Source of the DNA: Nocardioides islandensis
Lineage (GTDB): Bacteria; Actinomycetota; Actinomycetes; Propionibacteriales; Nocardioidaceae
Direction: 5' to 3'
Assembly: GCF_015352455.1 (NCBI RefSeq)
Contig: NZ_JADKPN010000008.1
Span: 124,001-188,000, forward strand
Length of the DNA: 64,000 bases
Shown here piece after piece: positions 45,526-53,028 of this stretch; position 1 is the stretch's first letter; every line of letters begins with the position of its first letter. The position numbers were made by a program, and so were the translations under genes. The notes beneath the pieces were generated by a model. The model worked only from the letters and a program-made list of their open reading frames with translations. It searched no databases and was not told the DNA's origin.

Positions 45526-46663
45526 CGAGCAGGTCGTCGATGGTCTCGATGCCGACGGAGAGGCGCACCAGGTCGGCCGGTACCTCGAGGGCGGTGCCCG
45601 ACACCGACGCGTGGGTCATCCGGCCGGGGTGCTCGATGAGGCTCTCCACGCCGCCGAGCGACTCGCCCAGCGTGAACACCTCGGTCCTGCCGCACACGTC
45701 CACGGCGTGCTGCTCGCCACCGGTGACCGTGAACGACACGATGCCGCCGTACCGCTTCATCTGCTTCGCGGCCACGTCGTGGCCGGGATGCTCGGGCAGG
45801 CCCGGGTAGTAGACGCGCGAGACCGCCTCGTGCCCGGTCAGGAACTCCACGACCTTCTCGGCGTTGTCGCAGTGGCGGTCCATCCGCACGCCGAGCGTCT
45901 TCAGCCCGCGCAGCACCAGCCAGGAGTCGAACGGCCCGGCCACCCCGCCCATGGCGTTCTGGTGGAAGGCGATCTGCTCGGCCAGGTCGAGGTCCTTGAC
46001 GACGACGGCGCCGCCGACGACGTCGGAGTGCCCGCCGGCGTACTTGGTCGTGGAGTGCAGCACCACGTCGGCGCCGAGGGTGAGCGGCGTCTGGAGGTAC
46101 GGCGTGGCGAAGGTGTTGTCGACCACCAGCAGCGCGCCGGCCTCGTGGGCGATGGTGGCCAGCGCCTCGATGTCGCCGATGTTCAGCAGCGGGTTGGTCG
46201 GCGTCTCGACCCAGACGAGCCTGGTCTCGCCGGGGCGGATCGCCGCCCGTACCGCGTCCAGGTCGGAGGCCGGCGCCGGGTCGTGGTGCAGCCCCCACTC
46301 GGTCGCGACCTTGTCGAACAGTCGGAAGGTGCCGCCGTACGCGTCGTCGGGAAGCAGCGCGTGGTCGCCCGGACGGCACAGCGCCCGGATGACCGTGTCC
46401 TCGGCGGCCAGGCCGCTGGCGAACGCGAACCCGCGCTCGCCCTCCTCCAGCGCCGCGATGTTGCCCTCCAGGGCGGAGCGCGTGGGGTTGCCGGAGCGGC
46501 TGTACTCGTAGCCGCCGCGCAGCCCGCCCACGCCGTCCTGCTTGTAGGTGCTGGTCGCGTAGATCGGCGGGATCACCGACCCGGTCGCCGCGTCGGGCTC
46601 GTAGCCGGCGTGGATGGCCCGGGTCTCGAAGCCGCCCTTCGTCCGATGCTCTTGATGGGTCAC
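45500..46663 (-). CDS. metB: Cystathionine gamma-synthase / gamma-lyase family enzyme
   Basis: A 387-residue Cys/Met-metabolism PLP enzyme. STTKYAGGHSDVVGGAVV holds the PLP lysine, SRSGNPTRSALEGNIAALE and FASGLAAEDTVI are N-terminal motifs, and VWVETPTNPLLNIGDI the Asp/Asn region. The sequence resembles mycobacterial MetB, which condenses O-acetyl/succinyl-homoserine with cysteine; gamma-lyase activity cannot be excluded. GTG 46663 follows TAGCGT (46671-46676 minus) by 7 nt. Divergent from msrA. Confidence 0.9.
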   Translation of the reverse strand: MTHQEHRTKGGFETRAIHAGYEPDAATGSVIPPIYATSTYKQDGVGGLRGGYEYSRSGNPTRSALEGNIAALEEGERGFAFASGLAAEDTVIRALCRPGDHALLPDDAYGGTFRLFDKVATEWGLHHDPAPASDLDAVRAAIRPGETRLVWVETPTNPLLNIGDIEALATIAHEAGALLVVDNTFATPYLQTPLTLGADVVLHSTTKYAGGHSDVVGGAVVVKDLDLAEQIAFHQNAMGGVAGPFDSWLVLRGLKTLGVRMDRHCDNAEKVVEFLTGHEAVSRVYYPGLPEHPGHDVAAKQMKRYGGIVSFTVTGGEQHAVDVCGRTEVFTLGESLGGVESLIEHPGRMTHASVSGTALEVPADLVRLSVGIETIDDLLGDLDRALA

Positions 46664-46707
46664 CCGGACGACGCTATCGCCGTAAGAGTTCTGTCATCCG
46701 CCCGGGC

Positions 46708-46733
46708 GGAACGAACGGCGGTGCCGGGTGGTT
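46708..46733 (+). promoter_or_regulatory. SigR/SigH-like promoter of msrA
   Basis: GGAAC (46708-46712), an 18-bp spacer and GTT (46731-46733) match the consensus GGAAY-N18-GTT of the thiol-oxidative-stress sigma factor SigR (Streptomyces) / SigH (Mycobacterium). The start would be near 46740, followed by GGAGG before ATG 46760. msrA is a known member of these regulons. Confidence 0.7.
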
Positions 46734-46759
46734 CAGTAGGTGAACCCGAAGGAGGATCC

Positions 46760-47416
46760 ATGAACTTCCGCCGCACCAAGACCACGCTCCCCGCCCCCGG
46801 CGAGGCGCTGGCCGGCCGCCCCGAGCGCCCGTTCCACCTCGCCTCCCGCCACCTCGTGCTGGACGCGCCCGTCGAGACCCGGGACATCCCCGCTGGTCAC
46901 GAGGTCGCGATCTTCGGCCTGGGCTGCTTCTGGGGTGCCGAGGAGCTCTACTGGCAGATCCCGGGGGTCTGGTCGACGTCGGTCGGGTACGCCGGCGGGC
47001 AGACCCGGAACCCGACGTACGAGGAGGTCTGCAGCGGTCGCACCGGCCACACCGAGGCCGTCCGCGTCGTGTTCGACCCGAAGGTCGTCGCGTACGCCGA
47101 CCTGGTCAAGCGGTTCTTCGAGGTGCACGACCCGACCCAGGGCATGCGCCAGGGCAACGACGTCGGCACCCAGTACCGCTCCGCGATCTACGCCACGACG
47201 CCCGAGCAGGAGCAGACGGCGCGCGACCTCACCAAGGAGTACGGCGAGGAGCTCGCCCGCCGCGGTTTCGACGAGATCACCACCGAGATCGAGCTGGTCG
47301 ACGACGCCGACCCGGCGACGTACTACTACGCCGAGGACCACCACCAGCAGTACCTCTTCAAGAACCCGCACGGGTACCGCTGCCACGCGACGACCGGGGT
47401 GCCCTTCCCGGCCTGA
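46760..47416 (+). CDS. msrA: Peptide methionine-S-sulfoxide reductase
   Basis: A 218-residue MsrA. The catalytic motif is GLGCFWGAEE with Cys56; SVGYAGGQTRNPTYEEVCSGRTGHTEAV and NDVGTQYRSAIY are substrate motifs, and HHQQYLFKNPHGYRC holds the resolving Cys. It repairs oxidised methionine in proteins or free methionine. The N-terminal extension of about 45 residues is typical of actinobacterial MsrA. A GGAGG site precedes ATG 46760, so unlike most neighbours it has a normal leader. Confidence 0.96.
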   Translation: MNFRRTKTTLPAPGEALAGRPERPFHLASRHLVLDAPVETRDIPAGHEVAIFGLGCFWGAEELYWQIPGVWSTSVGYAGGQTRNPTYEEVCSGRTGHTEAVRVVFDPKVVAYADLVKRFFEVHDPTQGMRQGNDVGTQYRSAIYATTPEQEQTARDLTKEYGEELARRGFDEITTEIELVDDADPATYYYAEDHHQQYLFKNPHGYRCHATTGVPFPA

Positions 47417-47440
47417 GGCCCGCGGCGGCATGCTGGCTCC

Positions 47441-47791
47441 ATGTCACTGGACCCGGTCGCGACCAACCCCGACCACTACAAGGTGGTCTTCGAGAACGAC
47501 CGGGTCCGCGTGCTGGAGTACAGCGACCACCCGGGCCAGCGGACCACGCCGCACCACCACCCGGACAGTGTCATGTACACGCTCTCGTCGTTCCGCCGGC
47601 GTCTGGTCTCGGGGAACAGCGCCCGCGAGGTCGAGCTGGCGGCCGGCACGGTCGGTTGGCTGCCCGCTCAGGAGCACCACGGCGAGAACGTCGGCGACAC
47701 CCCGACGCACGTCATCTTCGTCGAGCTGAAGGACGGTGCGACCGCCGCCGACGCCGAGGCGGCCCTCGGGCCCCGACAGCCGAGCCAGTAG
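47441..47791 (+). CDS. Cupin-fold small protein
   Basis: A 116-residue single cupin. GQRTTPHHHPDSVMYTLSSFRRRLV and GTVGWLPAQEHHGENVGDTPTHVIFVELK form the two motifs with His-rich metal site. Relatives are annotated as cytoplasmic cupins of unknown substrate. ATG 47441 follows CATGCT (47429-47434) by 6 nt. Its TAG stop is in the first unit of a 12-bp repeat. Confidence 0.8.
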   Translation: MSLDPVATNPDHYKVVFENDRVRVLEYSDHPGQRTTPHHHPDSVMYTLSSFRRRLVSGNSAREVELAAGTVGWLPAQEHHGENVGDTPTHVIFVELKDGATAADAEAALGPRQPSQ

Positions 47792-47844
47792 CCGGGCCAG
47801 CAGCCGGGCCAGCAGTCAGGCCAGTGGTCGAGCCAGCTGATGGC
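47785..47844 (+). repeat. Five degenerate 12-bp tandem repeats at a gene end
   Basis: Units at 47785, 47797, 47809, 47821 and 47833: CCAGTAGCCGGG, CCAGCAGCCGGG, CCAGCAGTCAGG, CCAGTGGTCGAG, CCAGCTGATGGC. The first unit, identical to the consensus at 39140-39199, carries the cupin stop codon; in later units TAG has become CAG or TGG. Confidence 0.85.
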
Positions 47845-47926
47845 TCGGCACCTGTCGGATCGTCCCCACCGCGTTCGTGGAGATGATGGAGGCGGGCCGC
47901 TCGAGCCTGCCCGCGAAGGAGCCGAC

Positions 47927-48283
47927 ATGACGGAGTACCTCATCAAGTTCGACGACGAGTGGATCTCGCCGCACCTCACCGAGCCCGACTTCGTCGAGGC
48001 CGGCCTGCGGGTGCGGGAGCTGCGGCAGGAGATGCAGGAGGCCGGCGTCCTCGTCTTCACCGGCGGCCTGGACACCGAGGCGCCGGTGTTCAGCGTCGAC
48101 GCGTCGAGCGGCGCGCCGGTGTTCACCGACGGCCCCTTCGCCGAGACCAAGGAGCACCTCGGCGGCATCTGCGTCGTCGACGTCGCCGACGAGGAGGCCG
48201 CTCGGCACTGGGCGGGGAAGGTCGCGGTCGCGTGCGGCTGGCCCCAGGAGGTCCACCTCTTCAGGCGTCGCACCGGGGCATGA
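47927..48283 (+). CDS. YCII-related (DGPF domain) protein
   Basis: A 118-residue YciI-like protein of dimeric ferredoxin-like fold, with the DGPFAETKEHLGGICVVDV motif at about residues 70-88. Members are often linked to ECF sigma factors; here none is adjacent. Function unknown. ATG 47927 has GAAGGAG upstream. The 135 bp before it hold the 12-bp repeat. Confidence 0.82.
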   Translation: MTEYLIKFDDEWISPHLTEPDFVEAGLRVRELRQEMQEAGVLVFTGGLDTEAPVFSVDASSGAPVFTDGPFAETKEHLGGICVVDVADEEAARHWAGKVAVACGWPQEVHLFRRRTGA

Positions 48284-48308
48284 CGGTGGCGGGTGCCACG
48301 ATGCCGGG

Positions 48309-48959
48309 ATGAGCGAAGAGGGCTGGCGTGAGTTCGTGGCGGCGGGGCTGGACGACTGGGCGGTGACGCACAGCGGGGCGGTGGCGGCCTACGTCGCCGA
48401 CTCGCTGCCCGGTGCGGCGCGGCTGGCCGCCGCGGTGGCCGAGGTGCCCGGGCTCGATGGGTCGGGCGTCCTGCTCACCGCCGGCGACCGGCGGCTGACC
48501 GTGCGGCTGACGCGTGGCGTGTTCCAGGGCGAGGCCCACCACATCGAGCTCGCCCGGCGGATCTCGGAGGTGGCCCGCGAGCTCGGGGCGACGTCCGACC
48601 GCGCCGCCGTCCAGAGCGTGCAGATCACGGTCTCGGCGCGACCCGACGAGATCGACCTGGGCTTCTGGCGGGCGGTGCTGGGCTACGACCCACTGGCCGA
48701 GGACAACGGCATCGACCCCCTCGGCCACGGCTCGACCGTCTGGCTGCAGGAGCTCGACCCGGCCAAGCCGCTGCGGCACGCGATGCACCTCGACGTCTCG
48801 GTGCCCCGCGACCAGGTCGAGGCGCGGCTGGCGGCCGCGCTGGCGGCGGGCGGACGCATCGTGTCGGTCGAGGATCTCGAGGCCAGCTGGATCATGGCCG
48901 ACCGCGCCGGCAACAAGGTCTGCCTGGTCGCCTGGCCCGACGCCGGCATCGCCGGCTAG
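48309..48959 (+). CDS. PCD-like plus VOC domain fusion protein
   Basis: A 216-residue protein. Residues about 1-100 resemble pterin-4a-carbinolamine dehydratase (DDWAVTHSGAVAAYV, then GEAHHIELARRISEVA at the His-His site). Residues about 105-216 form a glyoxalase/VOC half-domain (QSVQITVSARPDEIDLGFWRAVLGY, HLDVSVP, ADRAGNKVCLVAWP). Such fusions occur in actinobacteria; the combined activity is unknown. CACGAT (48297-48302) ends 6 nt before ATG 48309. Its TAG stop overlaps the stop of the convergent MFS gene in a single CTAG. Confidence 0.78.
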   Translation: MSEEGWREFVAAGLDDWAVTHSGAVAAYVADSLPGAARLAAAVAEVPGLDGSGVLLTAGDRRLTVRLTRGVFQGEAHHIELARRISEVARELGATSDRAAVQSVQITVSARPDEIDLGFWRAVLGYDPLAEDNGIDPLGHGSTVWLQELDPAKPLRHAMHLDVSVPRDQVEARLAAALAAGGRIVSVEDLEASWIMADRAGNKVCLVAWPDAGIAG

Positions 48960-50119
48960 GCGCGCGCGAGCCGCCGGGACGCCAGCACGGTGGCGGCGGC
49001 CAGCAGGCCGGCCAGGCCGCAGAGCGGCCAGAGCAACGCCGGCGCCGCGGCGTACACGGCCGTCCCCACCGGGCCGGCGAGCAGGGTGCCGGAGGTGGCC
49101 GCGCCGGTGTACAGCCCCTGGTACTGCCCGACGAGGTGGTCCGGCGCCGCGTCCAGCACGTGCGCGGTCGCGGTGGTCTTGTAGAGGATCTCCCCGGACG
49201 TCAGCACCACCATCGCCAGCACCGCGCTGGCGACGGACACCGGCAGCCCGAAGAGCGCGAAGCCGATGCCGACCAGCGCGTAGCCGGTGGCGATGATCGA
49301 GTACGACGACAGCCGCCGCAGCCGCAGGGCGACGGGCACCTCCAGCAAGAGGATCAGCCCGGAACCGACGGCGTTGAGGGCGGCGTACAGCGCCACCGGC
49401 TGGCCGGAGTCGCGCAGGTGCAGCGGCACGGTCGTGTAGAGCTGCCGGTAGACGAGGTCCACCACGACGATCGCCGGGAGCAGCCGCATCAGCGCCCGGT
49501 CGGCCCGCAGCGCGCGCAGCATGCCGACCGGCTCGGCGCCGGCCGCGTGTGCGACCCGGTAGGCGTTCTCGCGCGGGAGGAACGGCGCGACGAGGTACCG
49601 GACGGCCAGGATCATCAGCCCCTCGACGACGAACAGGGCCGTCCAGCTCTGGAGGATGATCAGCGCGCCCAGCGGCGGCCCGATGACGAAGCCGGCGTTG
49701 GACGCGGCGCGGCTGATGGCGATCGACGTACGCCGGTCCCCGCGGTCCACGGCCAGGGCGGCGAGCGCTCCGGTCGAGACACCCTGGGTCGCGCCGAGGT
49801 ACCAGAGCACCGGCATCCCGACCGCGAACGTCCAGGTCGGCGCCCACGGGATCGCCACGGTGCCGAGGCCGCCGACGGTCGAGGCGAGCAGCAGGACCGG
49901 CCGGTGGCCGAACCGGTCGCCCCAGTAGCCGCCGGTGAAGCTGCCGAGCAGCAGCCCGACGCCGGTCCCGCCGACGACGAGCCCGGCGGTCGTGACGGAG
50001 AGGTGGCGCGGGCCGGTCAGGTACAGCGTGAGGAACAGCATCGTGTAGCTGCTCGTCGAGCTGAGGAACCTGCCGCCGGCCAGGACCCAGACGAGGCGGG
50101 GTACGTGCCTCAGGTCCAC
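48956..50119 (-). CDS. MFS transporter (drug-efflux-like)
   Basis: A 387-residue 12-helix major facilitator. GGYWGDRFGHRPVLLL is the loop 2-3 motif A, and SRAASNAGFVIGPPLGALI resembles motif C of antiporter-type exporters. Substrate unknown. The GTG start follows the DinB stop codon with no spacer, so it is the last gene of a three-gene operon with two DinB genes. Confidence 0.88.
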   Translation of the reverse strand: MDLRHVPRLVWVLAGGRFLSSTSSYTMLFLTLYLTGPRHLSVTTAGLVVGGTGVGLLLGSFTGGYWGDRFGHRPVLLLASTVGGLGTVAIPWAPTWTFAVGMPVLWYLGATQGVSTGALAALAVDRGDRRTSIAISRAASNAGFVIGPPLGALIILQSWTALFVVEGLMILAVRYLVAPFLPRENAYRVAHAAGAEPVGMLRALRADRALMRLLPAIVVVDLVYRQLYTTVPLHLRDSGQPVALYAALNAVGSGLILLLEVPVALRLRRLSSYSIIATGYALVGIGFALFGLPVSVASAVLAMVVLTSGEILYKTTATAHVLDAAPDHLVGQYQGLYTGAATSGTLLAGPVGTAVYAAAPALLWPLCGLAGLLAAATVLASRRLARA

Positions 50120-50647
50120 CTAGAGGTCCGTGGCGCCGTCGATCGACTCCCTGATCAGGTCCGCGTGGCCGGCGTGCCGGGCGTACTCCTCGACGAGGTG
50201 GACCAGGATCCAGCGCAGGGTCACGTGCATGCCGTGCCACTCCTGCTCGGCCACCAGGTCGAGCCCCTCCGGCGTTGCCAGTGCGGCGTCCAGGATGGCG
50301 TCGCTCTCGGCCACCGCCTCCTCGAAGCGCGACACCAACAGCTCCCACGGGTCATGGACGGCCGAGTTGAAGTCCCAGTCCGGGTCGCTCTCGTAGCCGT
50401 CCCCGACCCACGGGGCGTCCGGCAGGTCGTGCAGGGCCATCCGGAACCACCCGTGCTCGACCAGCGTGAGGTGCTTGAGGATCCCGGCGAGCGTCAGCGT
50501 CGACGGGCCCAGGGTCGCCGCACGCTGCTCGTCGGTGAGGCCCTCGACCTGCCGCAGGATCGTCGCCCGGTAGAAGTCGACGAAGGCCCGCAGCATCCCC
50601 GCCTCGTCGCTCGCGGGCGGCGGGTCGGTCCTCGGGAACCGGCTCAC
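50120..50647 (-). CDS. DinB-family protein (DUF664 type), second copy
   Basis: A 175-residue four-helix bundle. LGPSTLTLAGILKHLTLVEHGWF has the first metal-type His and EWHGMHVTLRWILVHLVEEYARHAGHADLIRE the others, as in DinB/YfiT thiol-dependent transferases. Actinobacterial members can use mycothiol; this fits with mca but is not shown here. GTG 50647 overlaps the previous gene's stop (GTGA). Clearly paralogous to the gene just upstream. Confidence 0.84.
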   Translation of the reverse strand: MSRFPRTDPPPASDEAGMLRAFVDFYRATILRQVEGLTDEQRAATLGPSTLTLAGILKHLTLVEHGWFRMALHDLPDAPWVGDGYESDPDWDFNSAVHDPWELLVSRFEEAVAESDAILDAALATPEGLDLVAEQEWHGMHVTLRWILVHLVEEYARHAGHADLIRESIDGATDL

Positions 50648-51177
50648 TCCCCCACCTGCCCGTCGACCGCCTCGCGCAGCAGGTCCGCGTGCCCGTTGTG
50701 CCGGGCGTACTCCTCGATCATGTGCAGGACCACCCAGCGCAGGCTGAACGGCGTGCCCTCGCGGCGGCTCGGCATCGACGACGTGGCGTCGAGTCCGCCC
50801 GCGGCCAGCCCGCGGTCGATCGCGGCGTCGGCCGCGGCCCGCGCGGAGTCGAAGATGCGGCGCAGCTCCTCGGGGCGGTCGTCCTTCGCGGAGTGGAGCT
50901 CCCAGTCGTCGTCCTCGTCGAACGCGCCGGCCGGCACCCAGTCGGGCTCGGTGTCGCGGCCCCCGAAGACCCGGCAGAACCACCAGTCGTCGTTGAGCGC
51001 GGCGTGCTTGAGCAGACCGCCGAGGGTGAGCTCCGACGGAGGGTGGGTCCGGGACAGCTGCTCCTGGGTCAGCCCGTCGGTCTTCATGAGCAGGGTGTCG
51101 CGGTGGTAGTCGAGGTAGGCCCGCAGCGTCTCGGCTTCCGACGCCGCGAGCGGGGGGTCCGAGCGGTCCACAGCCAT
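50644..51177 (-). CDS. DinB-family protein (DUF664 type), first copy
   Basis: A 177-residue DinB-fold protein aligned throughout with its downstream neighbour: PSELTLGGLLKHAALNDDWWF, SLRWVVLHMIEEYARHNGHADLLREAVDG. The three His positions are retained. ATG 51177 follows TACCGT (51184-51189 minus) by 6 nt, so it starts a leaderless operon with the second DinB gene and the MFS exporter. Confidence 0.84.
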   Translation of the reverse strand: MAVDRSDPPLAASEAETLRAYLDYHRDTLLMKTDGLTQEQLSRTHPPSELTLGGLLKHAALNDDWWFCRVFGGRDTEPDWVPAGAFDEDDDWELHSAKDDRPEELRRIFDSARAAADAAIDRGLAAGGLDATSSMPSRREGTPFSLRWVVLHMIEEYARHNGHADLLREAVDGQVGE

Positions 51178-51190
51178 GGCGCGACGGTAG

Positions 51191-51979
51191 TCACCAGATC
51201 CCGAGCACGTCTCCCCCAATACGCACGACGAACCCCGACACCACCACGATGAAGAAGATCCGGACGAACGGCGCGCCCTTGGCGACCGCGGTCCGCGCGC
51301 CGACGTACCCGCCGACCAGGTTGCACGCGCCCATCACCAGCCCGGTCCGCCAGAGCACCTCGCCCTGGGGCACGAAGACGACCAGCGCGGCGAGGTTCGT
51401 GGCCCAGTTCGCGATCCGGGCCTTGGCGGACGCCTCGAGGAACGAGTAGCCGAGCAGCCCGACCAGGCTGAACACGAAGAAGCTGCCGGTGCCCGGCCCG
51501 AGCGCGCCGTCGTAGAACCCGACGACCACGCCGACGCCGACGGCAGCCGCGGTGTGGTGACGGCCGGCGAACCGGAGCTCGGTCACCTCACCCAGGTCGG
51601 GCTTGAGCACGACGTACGCCCCGACCACGACCAGCGCCACCAGCACGATCGGGTCGAACGCCGACCGGGGGATGTGGCTGGCCGCGACGGCGCCGAGCGC
51701 CGACCCGAGGAACGCGAACACCATCAGCGGCAGGAACGTCCGTGGGTCAGGGCGGATCCGCCGGTAGTAGGTGAGGCTGCTGACCGAGGTACCGCAGATG
51801 CCGGCCAGCTTGTTGGTGGCCAGGACCTGCACGGGCGACGCCCCGGGCAGCCCGATCAGCAGCGCCGGCAGCTGGATCAGCCCGCCGCCCCCGACCACCG
51901 CGTCGACGAACCCCGCGGCCAGCGCCGCCAGCGCGAGCAGCGCCAGCACGCCGTACGTCGGGTCGTCCACGTGCGCCAT
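51191..51979 (-). CDS. TauE/SafE family membrane permease
   Basis: A 262-residue, about eight-helix protein with two internally related halves: AGFVDAVVGGGGLIQLPALL and VGFYDGALGPGTGSFFVFSLV. This is the sulfite exporter TauE/SafE (COG0730) family, associated with export of sulfonate- or sulfur-containing anions. ATG 51979 is chosen by the start of conservation; upstream GTG codons are possible. A large REP palindrome lies between it and the divergent gene. Confidence 0.85.
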   Translation of the reverse strand: MAHVDDPTYGVLALLALAALAAGFVDAVVGGGGLIQLPALLIGLPGASPVQVLATNKLAGICGTSVSSLTYYRRIRPDPRTFLPLMVFAFLGSALGAVAASHIPRSAFDPIVLVALVVVGAYVVLKPDLGEVTELRFAGRHHTAAAVGVGVVVGFYDGALGPGTGSFFVFSLVGLLGYSFLEASAKARIANWATNLAALVVFVPQGEVLWRTGLVMGACNLVGGYVGARTAVAKGAPFVRIFFIVVVSGFVVRIGGDVLGIW

Positions 51980-51995
51980 CTTCGCCAACACCACC

Positions 51996-52100
51996 CGCTG
52001 GTCGAGGAAGGCGCCCTGGCGCCTGTCACGAGACCCTGCACGCCGTCGCTCTCCGGTGCGGGGTCTCGTGACGGTTGCTGCGCAACCTCCTCGACCAGCG
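51996..52100. repeat. Complete paired REP element (105-bp palindrome)
   Basis: Left copy CGCTGGTCGAGGA...GTCACGAGACCC (51996-52035) and right copy GGGTCTCGTGAC...CTCCTCGACCAGCG (52061-52100) are inverted. Each also has its own inner hairpin, AGGCGCC/GGCGCCT and GGTTGC/GCAACC respectively. Confidence 0.85.
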
Positions 52101-52117
52101 GTGGGCAGAATGGCTCC

Positions 52118-52975
52118 GTGCGGATCGTGTCCCTCCTCCCCTCCACCACGGAGATCCTGTTCGCCATCGGCGCCGGCGACGACGTGGTCGGGGTGACGTT
52201 CGAGTGCGACTACCCCGAGGAGGCGCGGACGCGCCGGATCGTCTCGACCAGCGCGATGCCGGAGGGGCTCACCCCGGGCGAGATCGACGCGTACGTCGTC
52301 GGCGCCATGCAGCGCGGTGAGGACCTGTACCACCTCGACGAGGGCGCGCTGGCCGGGCTGGACGCCGACCTCGTGGTCACCCAGGACCTGTGCGCGGTGT
52401 GCGCGGTCGACGTGTCCGTGGTGGACGACGCGCTCGCGCACCTGGGCTGCACCGCCGAGGTGCTGACCGTCGACCCGCACACGCTGGACGACGTCTTCGC
52501 CTCGATCGAGACCCTCGGCAAGGCGACCGGGCACGAGGAGGAGGCGGCCGACCTGGTGAGGTACCAGCGCCGGCAGCTGGCCGCGCTGTGGGGCTGGTCG
52601 GTCTCCCGGCGCAAGCCGCGCGTCATGTTCCTGGAGTGGACCGACCCGCCGTTCGCGCCCGGGCACTGGATCCCGGAGATGATCGAGCTCGCCGGCGGCG
52701 TACCCCTGCTGGCGACACCCGGCGAGAAGTCCCGCCGGGTGACGTGGGAGGACGTGCACGCCGCCGAGCCGGAGCACATCGTGGTGGCACCCTGCGGCTA
52801 CGACCGCGACGGCAGCCAGGCCCTGGCCGACCAGCTGGTCGCGAGCGGCGTGCTGCCGGCCGGCGTACCGGTGCACGCCGTGGACGCGAACGCCTCGTGG
52901 GCCCGTCCGGGGACCCGCCTGGTCGACGGTGTCGAGGAGCTGGCGAGGCTCCTGCACGCCGTTCGTCCGGCCTGA
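52118..52975 (+). CDS. BtuF-like cobalamin-binding protein, no export signal
   Basis: A 285-residue protein of the helical-backbone metal-receptor fold. RIVSLLPSTTEILFAIGAGDDVVGVTFECDYP is the class start, followed by DLVVTQDLCAVCAVD and FLEWTDPPFAPGHWIPEMIELAGG. Classical BtuF is exported, but here the conserved domain begins at the first residue, so the protein should be cytoplasmic. CAGAAT (52106-52111) ends 6 nt before GTG 52118, which supports this start. No BtuCD genes are adjacent. Confidence 0.8.
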   Translation: MRIVSLLPSTTEILFAIGAGDDVVGVTFECDYPEEARTRRIVSTSAMPEGLTPGEIDAYVVGAMQRGEDLYHLDEGALAGLDADLVVTQDLCAVCAVDVSVVDDALAHLGCTAEVLTVDPHTLDDVFASIETLGKATGHEEEAADLVRYQRRQLAALWGWSVSRRKPRVMFLEWTDPPFAPGHWIPEMIELAGGVPLLATPGEKSRRVTWEDVHAAEPEHIVVAPCGYDRDGSQALADQLVASGVLPAGVPVHAVDANASWARPGTRLVDGVEELARLLHAVRPA

Positions 52976-53001
52976 CCGGAGACGGTCTCAGGTACGTCGG
53001 G

Positions 53002-53028
53002 GACAATGGGCCCGTGATGACCCCGTGA
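53002..53028 (+). promoter_or_regulatory. Leaderless four-codon ORF fused to the ubiB start
   Basis: GACAAT (53002-53007) ends 6 nt before GTG 53014. From there GTG ATG ACC CCG TGA forms a four-codon ORF whose TGA overlaps the GTG start (53025) of the kinase gene, so ribosomes would load at the mRNA 5' end, terminate and restart. Confidence 0.5.
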
